From Phanerodontia chrysosporium (lineage: Eukaryota > Basidiomycota > Agaricomycetes > Polyporales > Phanerochaetaceae), in NCBI GenBank assembly GCA_001910725.1, contig MJGA01000007.1, forward strand, positions 248,001 to 312,000: a DNA stretch of 64,000 bases. Direction: 5' to 3'. The notes under the pieces are model-generated. The model was not told where the DNA came from. It ran no database searches and saw only the letters and a list, made by a program, of their open reading frames with translations. Below are positions 1 to 11,900 of the stretch, piece by piece (positions within the stretch are counted from its first letter, which is position 1; every line of letters begins with the position of its first letter). The position numbers were made by a program, and so were the translations under genes.

Positions 1-791
1 CTCACAGCAGGTGGTCGTCGAAGTGCAGGGGGATTTTGGGTCAGCCATCGCTCTAGCAACTGCAGTACGCCCGGCGCTAGCAACGCTACACCACCTGCCA
101 TATTTGGCCGGCCATGTTCGAATTCGGACTGGATATCCTCTTGACTGTACTGCATCCCGAGAAAACGCAATATTGGTGCACCTTAGAAAGTATGTAAAGC
201 AGCTCTGCTTCTCGGAGTCCTATCTCGAAAATGGGATGCGGCATCCCCGGACGAGGGTCATGTTGTCATTCGAGGCGCCGCCGAAGTCACGGTGAGAGGT
301 CACTTTGCGACGCTCGTCTTGCACGGCGTGAAATGTCGAGCCGCCGCGGCTCTAGCTGTCTCTGAAATGCAATGAGTCACAGATTGTGCCGTTCACTCTG
401 GCGAGGCGTACCACTCTGGATACAAGCTGAAGCTGACTCTTGAACCATGTATCGCATCCTCTTCGAAAGTATTGTCGCCCTGACCGACGCATGACGCCCC
501 GGTAAACAGCACCGTTCGTCCAAAGTGTGCCTCTCTAGCAATGCAGGTACAATAGCCTTGCACGCTGTCGGACGAGGCTCGAGTTGCATGGATCGCGGCA
601 GCTGGCAAGGACCTGATCCCGGGCGAGCGCCGATGGCATCAAACATTCGTTCCCAGGTCAGGACGCGCGGAAGGACCGCGCAGGCCGACGATTCCGTCCA
701 CGAGGCTTTATATCATGATGTTTGGGACTAACCATACTATAATACAAGTTTGCGGATTGCAATGAGTCTTCGACGAATTTAAAGAGCGTAA
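1..791. other. no recognisable gene
   Basis: Short open frames occur on both strands but none has a family motif, a plausible intron structure or sustained coding-like composition. The stretch includes the 3' flank of the catalase gene. A gene cut by the window edge cannot be excluded. Confidence 0.4.
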
Positions 792-3073
792 TCAGGCGGA
801 CTTCCCACCAAAAGGCATGCCCATGAACGTTTTCGTCTCGGAGGACATGAACTGGGGATTCTTCCAAACCATATGAGCCTGCGGTGCCTTCGCTTTGATG
901 TCCTCGAAGGAGTAGCCCTCGTGCTTCGGAAGAAGATCGTAGATAGCCTTGGCGTAGCCGGGGGAGATCGCATACTGCTGGATGAGATAGTTCTTCTGGA
1001 CTATGCCGTCGGCATGCTACGGACATGTCGATTGTTCAACGAGCTTACGAAAGACCCCGTGAAGCACGCACTTGAGGAGACGAGCAGTGTTCTGGTGAAG
1101 ATTCTCGCGCTCCTTCTGCGAGAGCACGCGAGTGTATAACTCGCGAACTTGGTCGTACTCGGAAGGCTTTCCCTCGTGGAAATAGTGCCCCTGGCGAGAC
1201 AACACGTTGTTCGCGACCTGCATGGGCGACTCTGCTGCAGTAGAATCGAAACCGGAGTCCCTCCTTGGTAGACTGGTTGTTATGGTAGCTATTGGGGAAC
1301 TGCCATCGTGTAAGTGGTCACGAAGGACAAAACCGCACATATTGTACTGACATAATATGGCTTTCCGCCGGTGTTTCCATCGATGCGCATCGTTCCATTG
1401 AAGTTATCTGTCGAGTGGTACCTGCCAGTCATGTGAGCGAAGTGTACAATGTAAGGGAGCTAATGCTCACTTCGCCATGAATGGACAATTGACGGGTATT
1501 TGATGGATGTTTGCGCTACCAGGCGATGGTACTGGGCATCACGATAGAAAAACATGCGCCACTGCAAGAGTGCATCCGGGAAGCTTCAATTCCGGAACGT
1601 ATGATCCAGGCGAGAAGGCCGCTTGCTCTACATCCCTGAAATAGTCCTGAATCATGCGAAATCAGTCAACTGAGGAACAAGTAGCCCGATATTGTCCCGA
1701 CCTACCTCGGGGTTTCGGTTCAAGATGAGCTCTCCAACCTCTTGCATAGGGAACTCGGAGCGAGGCCAAATCTTGGTTGTATCGAACGGATCGAAGTTGA
1801 CTTTCGCAACCTGTCCAGGCTGCATAACTTGGATCATCATTGTCCAGCGAGCATCGCCGCCCTTCTCGATGTGCTCGAAGAGGTCCCGCTTTGCGAAGTC
1901 AGGATCCTCTCCGCAGACCTTGAGGGCCTCATCGTGGGTAAACTGCTTTACGCCTTGCTTCGAGATCCAATGGTACTAGCGACAGTTTTTGAGTAATCTG
2001 CGATGCAGTACACCGACTGGTACGCACCTTGACAAAGACGTGCTTTCCATCGGCGTTGACCCATTTGAATGTGTGACAGCCGTAGCCACTCATGAACCGC
2101 CAGCCGACAGGCGTAGCATGATCGGAGAAGAGCATCAAGCCTGCGTGCTGCGACTCGGGAACGTTTGCAAGGAAGTCGAACCAGGCGTTGTAGTCGAGGA
2201 GGAAGCTCTTGGGATTGCGTTGCTGCGAACTGAGTTCGTGTACGTGAGATAACGCAAATCAATTGATTGGCTGTCCGTACCGGATATTGTCTGGACCCAT
2301 GAAGGGATCACGGACGAAAAAGACCGGGAAGTTCAGACCGACGAGATCATAATTGCCTGAGACGTCCTTGGTAAATCGTTCGGAAAAACATAGCTGAGGA
2401 TCCTTACCATCTTCCGTGTAGAATTTCACGGCGAAACCGCGGGGGTTACGAGCACTGTCCGGAAATTCGCGCTAACCCGGGGACGCGTCAGTTGCGCTCA
2501 GGAATACAACCTACTACACGTACACCATAAGTGACAGTAGAAAAGCGAGTATAGACAGGAGTCTGTTTTCCAGGCTGCAGGAATTTCGCCTTCGTAAGGT
2601 TGGACACGTCTTTGGTGACCTTGAGGGTGACGCTGTCAGCAATTAACCGAATGATTCTAAAGCTGGATAACAAACCTGGAAGTATCCGAACGCAGAGCTA
2701 CCGCAGGGATGAACAATCCGCTCCTGGATTTTCATGCGTACAAACGCCTGCTGCTTCTCTAAAAGCAAGGTGTCTCCCTGGTACGGAATGCCTCCGATAT
2801 TGAGCGAATGACTACGAATAGAGCCATGATGAGCGCATATACCCAGCGAAGTAAGGCAAGCACTCACGCAGGGTCAGGAATGGGCTGCCCGAAGTTGCCG
2901 GTGTAGATGGGGCTATCATCTTTGGCGTGGGCCTCCTTCGTGAGTCCGGTGATACGGGCAGCAGTGCTGGCGGGGCCTTCGTTGAGCCCAGAGAAGAACT
3001 GGGTGCGCTGCGAGACGCGAGGATCCACGCCTGGGACCTTGGCGAGAGTCTGTTCGATGATGTTCGCGGACAT
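792..3073 (-). CDS. catalase (heme monofunctional, small-subunit fungal type)
   Basis: Decomposes hydrogen peroxide. Read on the minus strand through short introns: the N-terminal exon opens with MSANII (start 3073, just after a possible 5' UTR acceptor; an in-frame ATG at 3088 is the alternative). Next come [13 protein letters not shown], the distal heme segment [14 protein letters not shown] with the catalytic His, FSTVTYG joined to [31 protein letters not shown] with the distal Asn, [33 protein letters not shown], and the proximal heme segment [12 protein letters not shown] with the Tyr ligand. The C-terminus is [11 protein letters not shown] with a TGA at 792-794. The usual VHAKGAG block is VHPCGSS here, but the key residues remain. 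The length fits small-subunit catalases. No SKL-type peroxisomal signal is seen. Exon ends were judged from GT/AG sites and family alignment from memory. Confidence 0.92.
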
Positions 3074-3719
3074 CGTCTGCGACAGCAAGTGCTTGAGTTA
3101 GAGGGTGAGAGGAAACGAGAAAGAGGACCACGCGAGAGCGAGAAGCATATATACCAGCGACACGGGAGACCGCGTCATCACCACTGCAAAGGTGGAGGTG
3201 CAATGACAGGCATTCCGCTAGGGATCGTGGCGCAGAGACGCGATGTGCTGAGAACACTTGCCATATCGAGGAGTAGGACACCACTTGCACCTGCAGCCTG
3301 ACAGCTGCCGTCCTCCACGTGGTTTCAGTCTCAGACCCTCCCGCCTCAGACCGAGAAATAACAATCGGTAGCTGCAGGGACGATGTATCGCACGCTGAGC
3401 GATTCGAACGCTGGTAGCGAGCGTGGTCAGAGCAAGACAACTATACGACGAATAAACTCATACCAGCTTTCCTCGTAGGCAGCCTGTCACAATCGCGGCG
3501 CAGACGAACGACACAAAAATGAGCGACGATACCTCGACTCGTTCGTGTCTAAAGGTGCAAGCTTACGCTTCGCCCATCCAAGACCTCAGCTTTCGCAAAT
3601 ATTTCATGGACAGCACAAAGCAGGGGATCCGCGTTAGTCTACACACCTGTGATTGAATAGAAGTACAACAAATGAAGCAGTGTCCGAGTGCCAAAGTAGG
3701 AAATGTGATGCATAGGATG
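3074..3719. other. intergenic, upstream of catalase
   Basis: This is the 5' flank of the catalase gene and the 3' flank of the next minus-strand gene. I see no gene and no clear regulatory element. Confidence 0.5.
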
Positions 3720-5724
3720 TCAAGGTCGTAAGAACGGGTGAAAGCCTGGCGTGGTATTGGTGTGCGAAGGGTTGGAGAAGGAGGCAGAGCCATAGAAACT
3801 GGAAGGTCGCGGCCGCGGAGTCGAAGGAAGAGCGGGTGGGGTTTGTGCCTGTGAGAAGCTGGAGCCGCTGTAATACGCCGACATAGGTCGCGCTGTTGGT
3901 GACTGGGGATAAGATGAAGATGGGGGACTCTGGTACGACGAGGCGCTGTATGAATGACGAGAAGGAAGGGTGGAGGAGGAAGGCACGGTCGTTGAAGGCC
4001 TCGTAAGTTTGTTGACCTCGGGCCTTGGTTCAGCCCTTGGCGGGGAATCTGCGATATGTCAGCACCAGAACATGTAAATCTCGAACGGACGCACCCTTCT
4101 TATTCTTGTTCTTCCTCGCCTCCTTCTCAGCTTTCTTCTGCACTTCCTTCTCCGCCTTCTTCTGGATTCGCTCCCACTCCAACTCCTGCAACCTCATCCG
4201 CTCCCGCTCCTTCTCCCTTTCTCGCTCCTCCCGCTTGAGCTGACTCGATGATTTACCTTCGGATGGACGCTGCTCAACGGCAGGAGGCGGGAATGGGGGC
4301 ATCGCGCCCGGAGGCAGAGGTCGCACCCTGGCCGACATGTCCGCTTCGGCTGCAGCTCAGGCATGTCAATCTTGCTGAGATGGATGCACAAGCTCTTCGG
4401 AGGCGTGTATGTCTTGTGTGACGGGGTCGCAGGGTCGTCGAGGTTGATTCGCCTCGGCCCTTTCGGCTTGTCCGTGTCGGACACCACATACTGGTAGAGC
4501 TCTCGCTCTTCGTCTAGGCCTGAAACGCATGTCAGAGGACAAATAGACCGATCAGAGATATCGCGACGAACCAGCCTTGTGGCGGAGACGCTTCGTGTGT
4601 TCGACGACTTTGAGCACCTTCGGTACCTCGCTCGCTGTAGCTGAGCGCACGGAGACGAACAGCATCGCATCGTCCTGGCGGACATCTCAGCCACCGGCTC
4701 CGCACGACATACGCATATGCACGCACCCTAAGCAAAGTCTCGGCGTATTCGGCATAGTCCTCGGCCATACCCTCTTCTCCAACCAGCACCTCGTTCGCCT
4801 CGCCCTCGCCCTGGGCAGCCCGTATAGCATGCACCTCCGCGACTCTGTCGACGCCGACCTTCGGTTCCGGCTTGGGTGGCAGAGGTGGCGGAGCGGCTGT
4901 TGGGGCTACGATAGGCGATGTGGCATCCACATCCGACGCCTGCCTGCTGAGCATCTGGCGCGCGGGGTCGGACGCGCGGCGCACGGACCCAAGGAAACCA
5001 GTGAAGCCGCTGCCAGGCTGTGCAGGGACAGATGGCTCAGCCGAAGGCGGCTGCGGCGTGTGGTACGCCTCATTCGTGTCTTGGAAGGTGAGGAGCGCGG
5101 TCAGGATGACGACCTCAAGGCCCTTGCGGTCGTCGATGTCGAATCTGCTGCACAGTGAGCGAGGATACGGAGCGCGGTGGGTACGGGACGTACCTGTTCA
5201 GGTTATAGTCGAGGATCTGCACAGAGGACGTCTTCAGTCGCCCTGCGGGCTCTTTCGTGACGGCAACCAGGACGGGTGGGTCGGGCTTGCGGATGATGAA
5301 GCACTCTTCGCGCCGCCATTCAAACTCGTGGCTGTAGGCCTCAGTTCCGACAGCGCTCTGAAGATGCTAGAGCAACGTACTCGTCCCAATTGAACCTCCA
5401 CTTGAAAGACATGGTGCCCGTGTACTTGAGCTCGACAACACGAGGTGGATTGTGTATCTCGATAGTCTTGTGCTTGCTCGTCGCGGACGGCGCAGTCGCA
5501 GTTGCGAGCAGCGATCCCAGGATCGGATCTGCGCATTGTCAATACCCTCCAATAGCCAAAGGATCAGCACAAGCCTCACCGTACACATCTATCTTGTACA
5601 CGCTCCCAGGGACGCGCTGCTTGAGATAATGGGGGCGCTCAGTCGGGTCGACGAGCTCGGTGACGAGCGGGTCATCTTTGCTGGGTGTAAACCTGAGCGT
5701 AAAGAGATTCTGGTCAAGGCTCAT
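3720..5724 (-). CDS. conserved fungal protein, possible tubby-like fold, coiled-coil tail
   Basis: Multi-exon gene. Start 5724 (MSLDQNLFTLRFTP), then exons reading KHKTIEIHNPPRVVELKYTG, MSFKWRFNWDE, HEFEWRREECFIIRKPDPPV, GRLKTSSVQILDYNLN and RKGLEIVILTALLTFQD. This is a beta-rich block that I associate, weakly, with tubby-C-like or LURP-one/scramblase-like folds. A disordered Pro/Ala segment follows, then MPELQPKRT, a strongly charged Lys/Glu/Arg helix (about 4100-4250) that should form a coiled coil, and a Ser/Pro/Tyr-rich tail ending HPFLRP at 3720. I recognise the N-terminal block as conserved in mushroom-forming fungi but know no function for it. Exon joins in the 4.0-4.7 kb part are less certain than those at the N-terminus. 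Confidence 0.7.
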
Positions 5725-7074
5725 CGCTCGGAGTCATGGAAGGAGAAGGAGAAGGTCGTGGGTAGCACCAGAGAGTAGTGTGCCATGGTCGACCGCGGAG
5801 AGCTGTGCCTGCGCCCTGGCGCCTCTCGACCGTGTCTTCTTCAGTTCTTGCAGTGCCTCCTTCTACCTCTTCCACCATCTTCCCACTGCGGACACTTTTG
5901 CGGATCTGGACGGCTGGTAATTTGCTGCCTTCGACTTTCTGTGCTGCGCACATACCGTGATGAAAGCAGGATCAGGAGTGGATGCGCTCATGAGCGGTGT
6001 GGTTATGCCGCCACCGCGCGGATATCGCCAGCACTCTGCGTGCCCTGTCGATCCCCGTGCGAATGCGCGTGCTGCGCACGATGCCCGCTGCACGCGACAC
6101 TTGGCATCAGAGTGCCTGATGTACACGTCTACGAGCTGAATGCCCTCAGCATAGCATCGGTGTTCCGAACGTCGAGATGCTGTCTACGACTGTCAGAAGT
6201 AGACTAAACTCTGAACATGTCTTGATTCTGAACGTTGAACGCTGAGTACTGGTGTTGGTTCTCCATGGGCATATATGCGGCTTTCTCTCATACTCATAGT
6301 TCGTGGCTGTGTTTCTACAGTGTTTGCGGTCGACTCTCGAGCCCTTCTCATTCCCTCGCGTATAAGTCGTTCTAGCAGCGGAAGCTTCGTCATCCTGTCC
6401 AGGATAACCGGACAGTGGGGAGTACGCTGGTCCTCGCGCAACTATTTATTGGACTTCGCGATTGTCGTAAGAGCCGCACTCACAATTACGCCGCTGCCGG
6501 GCACCAGCGCGCAGGACACTCCTATTCCTTCCAGGTACGCTGACCTCCCTCCGCAAGCTGCACCGTATCGGACGTCTGTCGTCGAGTTTGCTCGTGCGTC
6601 GGCTCAAAGCACCGCTGCTTCGCCCGTCCGCGCCTGTCTTCGGAGCCGTGCCATGGTTCCTTGGCCACACTGGAAGCATATCCGCTGCTATTCGTCAGCG
6701 CATGCCTTGAATTTCGGACGGGAGCGGCTGAGAGCGGCGCCCACCGAACGCCACGGCGGCGGGCGAAGTTTCAGGAAACACACCCACTGTGATTGCCATC
6801 TTGGGCCGCCGGTGCCCGAATAGACGCACGATGAGCTCAACGGTGAAATACGGGCGACGAAAAAAATTGTCAAGGAGCAACTCACTTTCTGACTCTCACA
6901 TTCTCTTCTCTAGGACAGGTGCGTAGCGCAGCATATCCTGTGTAAGCAGCTGGACTGACGAGCGGGAAAGCGCGCTTCCTCACACCCTCATCCGACCAAG
7001 CGACGTGCAGGACACGATGACTTGCGTCACAGAGCCAGACGCCCAAGATTTTGGTGCGTGGACGCGTTTTACTC
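5725..7074. other. intergenic between divergent genes
   Basis: This 1.35 kb lies between the start of the minus-strand conserved gene and the start of the BTB gene. Open frames are scattered and none looks like a family I know. It presumably holds both promoters; no specific element was identified. Confidence 0.45.
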
Positions 7075-8117
7075 ATGTCTTCTCTCGGTTCTAACCGTCT
7101 CCAACCGGCATGCACAGGATACCCTCGTCACCCCGAGATGTGGCTGGACGATGGCAACTTGGTCCTGATCGCCGACAACCGTGTTGCCTTCCGCGTTCAC
7201 CGCAGTGTAATCACCCGCAAGTCTAATGTCTTTAACGATATGTTCAGCTTCCCCCAGCCCCCCGATGCCCCTCAAACACCAGACCCAGTTGTCATTCATT
7301 TGCCCGACTCGCCTGAAGATATGTTTTATTTCCTTGACGCTATTTATGACGCTCGCAAGTACGTCCTCCAACGTCCGCGGCTTCCACATGGTGCTGAAGT
7401 GACTTCGGTTCTCTTCAGATATTGTTTCTCCTCGGATAAGAGACCCACTTGGCCCGCTGTCAAGGCGCTGCTCCTGCTCGGCGAGAAGTACGACGCCGAA
7501 GATCTTCGCGAAGAGGCCACGCTGTGCCTGAGGCGGCACTACCCGAGGACATAGAGCAATGGGACAAGCTGCGCAAGGAGCACGGCTCCTTCATCATCGG
7601 CAAAGAGGACGTTCTGCCCATCGAGATCGCCAACCTTGCGCGGCTGTTGCGCCTCCCGAGTTCCACTTGCCTGCCCTCTACGACTGCTGCCGTCTGCCCA
7701 CCGAGACGATCACCCACGGCGCGCTTGCGCGAGGACGGCGAGCGCGTGCGGCTCGACGAGGACGACGTCGCGGCGTGCCTCGCGGCGCGCACGGGTCTGC
7801 GCGACGCGCTCGCCACCAATGTCGAGGACCTCTTCGAGGTCACGCCGTGCGACATCTACGACGAGTTCTATTGCCCGACGCCGCACCGCTGCATCCCTGC
7901 GACGCAGAACGTGCAGTATCATCACGAGAAGGCGCAGACGGACACGATCGTCTCCGACGTCGGATACGCCGCGCTCGAGCCCCTGAACGAACGCATTGCC
8001 TCCATATTCAACGAGGCCTGCGAGCGCTGCGTCGAGTTCTACCGAAAGCGGTATGCGGAGTCGCGTCAGGAGTTGAGGCACAAGCTTTCGAAGTATATTG
8101 TTGTTCCACCATACTAG
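7075..8117 (+). CDS. BTB/POZ-domain protein with frame breaks
   Basis: ATG at 7075. The BTB core is RHPEMWLDDGNLVLIADN, FRVHRSVITRKSNVFNDMF and PEDMFYFLDAIYDARK. A 60 nt intron (7359-7418) leads into YCFSSDKRPTWPAVKALLLL and GEKYDAEDLREEATLCLRRHYP, the BACK-like region of the large basidiomycete BTB family. These are usually protein-interaction proteins; the partner is unknown. The frame then breaks at about 7542 and 7655, each restored by one extra C in a CCC run. A third shift near 7725 goes the other way (one base fewer or two more). After it the protein reads cleanly to KYIVVPPY and TAG at 8117. Exons total 983 nt, two short of a multiple of three plus one, which fits a net single missing base. 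Either assembly error or a young pseudogene; I favour error. Confidence 0.8.
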
Positions 8118-8512
8118 GTATGTTCCTGCCATACAGTGCCACCTGGATACTTGCTCACTTCGGGTCCTAGACTTTAGACTCTGGCATACATTCTTAGTGC
8201 CTACTTGCATTCGTATAATATTTAACCACACTGTAGACGTTACTGTAATTTAATATATATCCCTAGACAATGCATCGTGCTTCAACGAGTGTTCTCCAAG
8301 TTCTGACATGCATGACGGATAGAACCCAAAGGAATTACTTTAGCAGTATAGAATACATACTCGTACACTCTTCCTATGTTATTTTGGGCTCATGTCTGCC
8401 CTTGACAAAAGGCCCATTTTACCAAGTTCGCTTTGTTGCTTTGTTGCAGACCATCGATAACGGGTAGGTACTGTGTGCTAGCTATAATGTACAAAGGCGA
8501 ATCATGTACATC
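8118..8512. other. intergenic, BTB gene to tRNA-Lys copy 1
   Basis: A/T-richer than the flanking coding DNA, as expected for the 3' flank of the BTB gene. No gene seen. Confidence 0.5.
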
Positions 8513-8620
8513 GCCCGCCTAGCTCAATCGGATAGAGCGTCAGACTCTTACGAGCGCGGGTGTAAAGCACGCGATCCGAGTGCAATCTGAAGGCTGCGAG
8601 TTCGACCCTCGCGGTGGGCT
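8513..8620 (+). tRNA. tRNA-Lys(CTT), intron-containing, copy 1
   Basis: The acceptor stem GCCCGCC pairs with GGTGGGC. The D arm is GCTC/GAGC, the anticodon stem TCAGA/TCTGA, and the loop CTCTTA..A gives anticodon CTT. The T arm is GCGAG TTCGACC CTCGC. A 34 nt intron (8551-8584) interrupts the loop one base after the anticodon and contains TAAG, able to pair with the anticodon CTTA. A T-run follows at about 8625 as a Pol III terminator. The intron has one extra A relative to copies 3 and 4. Confidence 0.95.
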
Positions 8621-9083
8621 AGTTGTTTTTTATTCTTCCTCGTTTTCCTCACTGATTTCGATGCGGCAAGTCGTCTCTGAGGACTCCAATGCAGTAATGT
8701 GTCGTGAGCACACCTGTTAAGCTACTGCTCACTCGTACTGAGTGAGAGAACAGGAAATTGCAGGACATTGCGCACGAACGACCTGTCAGCGAGTCTGCAT
8801 CAGTGTGTTGAGACTGGCTCGCAGGCTCCGGTTGCGGGGGTAGCGCTGTCGAGCGAACCACTCTCTTTGCAGAGGTACCGCATACCGACTGCGTATCGGA
8901 ACGACTCATGAAGAGTACCAATGCCTCTCCAATAGTCGGACGTCAAAGTACGCCACGCAGACGAGGGCATTTGAGGTTATTTGTGCAATGCCGAATGGAT
9001 TGAGTAGAGTCTGAAGCCACGACCACATCCTGAATCGACTCGTTAAGTATGCGATAGATTGTTTGAGATCCTACAAGATTACA
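8621..9083. other. intergenic
   Basis: Begins with the Pol III terminator T-run of tRNA-Lys copy 1. No gene seen in the rest. Confidence 0.5.
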
Positions 9084-10839
9084 CTATTTCCAGCTCCAGT
9101 TCATTGAGAGCGGTATTTTCCTCAATGTCATCTGGTGTGACACGGCTATAAGCCGCCATAGGCCGCCAGTCGATCTAAGGGCGAAGATCAACAACGCGCA
9201 TAAGGATGGTAGACGCAGCCCACAGCGTACCTATCGTCCTCGCTCCACGTGTTGGGACGGAGCACAAACTGCATCTCGCACACCCAGCGCCAGCGGCGCT
9301 CGTTGTCGACGCCCAAGCGTCGCGCGGGGTCCACGTAGCAAGTGAGCATCACGCCCGGCGTGTGCGCATGCGCATACACGAAAATGTCGAACAGCACCAC
9401 AACGTCGTAGCTGATCTGCGGCGCGGCATCGCGGACGTTGAAGGCAAAGGAATCTGGGAGGTCGAGCAGCGCCGCAAGGATCGAGACGGTGCCTATGTGC
9501 GCCTGCGGCGGCCGCGCGGGGATCGTGGGCGGCGAAGTCAGGTACGAGAACTCTCGGAAAGAGAAGATGGCGTGTTGGGAGTAGGCCGGTGCCAAGTCTG
9601 AGCGGTCGGCATCGAAGGTGTGAAGGTAGCTGTGGCACAGTCAGCAAGGAGAAAGGCGGGTGAGACCGAGACGCACTGTTTGAGCCATTCGGTCGCCTCG
9701 ACTTGCAATCGCTCGATCTCGGCTTCGTTCCAATCCGAAGTCACATCATCGAGAGCGGAGCAGGGGCCCTCTGCCAGATTTCCCCTCGACATCGAGAGAA
9801 ACAGTGCGAGGGTCACTGAGTCCTGCTGAAGAATTCGCAGAATCGCGGGGTGTGTTGCTTATGCCAGCTTGCGACATCCTCCCGTGCTCATCCCACAACA
9901 AGTAGAGCTCATCGGCACTGTCTGCGTCTGCAGCAGCCGGCAACGAAGAGTGCTCGGAGGCTCCAGGAGCCACTAAGCTTCGAGCGGGGCGTGATTCTTC
10001 TGATGACAAGAGATGTTGCTGCTTGTGCATCGCGAACAGGGTCTGTATTGAGTATTCGCGGCTCAGAGGCTGAATGGTCGGTTGTCGATGTGATAGCGGA
10101 GGCGACAAGCTTGGCGTAGGCAAGTGGTGCGCTGCGTGGGAAGGAGGTGAACATGGGTGTGGCGAGCAGTCCACTGGATGTGGCATTGGTGCTACCGGGA
10201 CAAGCGTCGGTCCCAGCGGACGTGGTGTTGTAGGAGAACATGGGAACCCATCTCTGGATATCCCAACCGGAGACGCAGATGACCAGTTTATAACTAGACC
10301 ATCTGAGCTGCACGGTCACTGAGGAATGGTATTGCATGAGAAGCCCGAATACATACAGCAGTTTGGAACTAGTCAGTTTAACAGCCAGGCCCGCCGACTG
10401 TACGCGCCTCTCGAAATCCTGCACCTGCGCCGTCCTCCATGCCTTCCGATCACCCTGCTTCTTTGGTATAGGGGTGATTCGATACACACCGGATGTGACA
10501 AACGTCGGTTCTGTAGAGCTGCCCGTAAGAGACGGCTCTTGAGGTTCTGACTTGATGCATATGGGAGGGGAATGTAATACAGTGCTTTCATGTGAAACGA
10601 CGCGTGGGGATGGCGATGAGGGCTCGACGGAGTGCACCTTCCGGCGTTTAGAAGGTCGCCCAGCTGCATCGCCCAAAAACCTAGCCTGTCCCACTGTTTG
10701 ACCTGCTGGAGTGTCAATGGAATGACGCGTCGGGTGCGGAAGCTCATAACGAATACATACGCTCGTCTCCGGGCGTACTGCACACTTCTCCTTCCCCACA
10801 TGTCTTCTCTGTACGTGCGTCTCCGGGGACTCTGACCAT
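9084..10839 (-). CDS. nuclear protein with C-terminal NTF2-like domain
   Basis: The best start is ATG at 10839 (MVRVPGDARTEK), joined across a GTATGT intron to a segment with a basic nuclear-localisation motif (RPSKRRKV) and a Ser/Pro-rich region. The middle (about 9850-10370) changes reading frame and is not resolved. It may hold small introns or a missing base. The C-terminal part is clear: WNEAEIERLQVEATEWLKQ, an intron, YLHTFDADRSDLAPAYSQHA, SYDVVVLFDIFVYAHAHTPG, WRWVCEMQFVLRPNTWSEDD, a last intron, then LWRLIAVSHQMTLRKIPL and TAG at 9084-9086. That pattern matches the NTF2-like domain of Mex67/NXF mRNA-export factors. No leucine-rich repeats or UBA tail are visible, so it is not a standard Mex67. 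Confidence 0.65.
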
Positions 10840-11900
10840 CGCGGAAGGCTTTCCGTAGAAAGGTGGTGCCGAGCAGGCAGTGATCACATAGGGGAAGAGG
10901 TCGCAAACGAATCGACCAGTTCGCAGTTGAATCAGCAATCCGGCAGAGCGCCGGGTATTGTCATGTAAGTGCAATTCTGACTTACACGGGCTTACCAGTA
11001 ACAAACTGTGATGTAAGTATTTCTTACCTGCTTTCGATCCTTTATGTATTGCTGCTCTGCGCGTTGCGCTCATAACTGGACATCTACCTCTGCCTCACAC
11101 TCTTCTGTGTTCTGTACATATTCTACGCGCAAGTCTCGTCAACGAATCCTTGGTAGTCCCCCTGGAGGAGTCTAAGCAACGCCTGCCTTGCCTCGCCCCA
11201 AGGCTGGCAAGCAGAAGCGTCAATCCATTGGGCATAGCATCTCTCGGCGTCGTCTTGTCGAACAACAGAGCGCAGCTCCGTCTCTTACGTTGCTGCGGCA
11301 GGACAATACCACCAAGCGACATACTGGTTCTTCATGCTCCTCGGCGTGCGACACCCGTGTCCTTGGGCGTCCAAGAGAACGTTCTGTCGTCGAGCATACT
11401 TGGGCCAAGGACTGACGTACGCCCTTTCCAGGCTGTCTATCTGGGCGCACCCTGCCTCCACGTCTGCGTTCTACCAATCCTGGCCATGCTTGGGTCTGCT
11501 GAAGGACTCGAGTCCACACTCGGCCGATTGCGTGTGTGCACTTACGCAGAACTGGCCGTCTGCCTGAGCAATTGGTGGTGACAGAGCCGCACAGCCACCG
11601 TCTCAGCTCCCAGAAGCATAACGTAAAAGGCGCCGTCCCATTCCAAAGAACATCGGATGTAGTGCCTGTACACTGCCTTTGGACGGCTTGACACCCGATG
11701 GGCTATATCGGACAAAGCATTCGCTGGATCTTCGCGATGCGGTGTCGTGCAACAAGCTATGGCCAATGGTTGCGACCTCGGCGGCCGGAGGTAGGCAAGA
11801 CGCTATCCCTGCTCATCTTCGTTGCTATATAATGGGGGGCTCAATCACCTGTCCCCCTCTCAATTTTTCGCTCTTGCACGCACTTTACATCTCCTCGAAC
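10840..11900. other. intergenic, no recognised gene
   Basis: An open plus-strand frame at about 11150-11581 gives a protein I do not recognise. It lacks a convincing start context or domain. I do not call it. Confidence 0.4.

Noticed and set aside
792..3073. Catalase as a pseudogene because VHAKGAG is replaced by VHPCGSS
   Set aside because: The catalytic His, distal Asn and proximal Tyr are all present, and exons join with canonical splice sites through the full length.
8513..8620. tRNA-Lys copies as tRNA-derived SINEs
   Set aside because: Each copy has an intact cloverleaf, intron and terminator. There is no attached non-tRNA body or A-rich tail.
11150..11581. 143-codon plus-strand open frame as a gene
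   Set aside because: No domain, no supporting splice structure, and overlapping frames of equal length are open.
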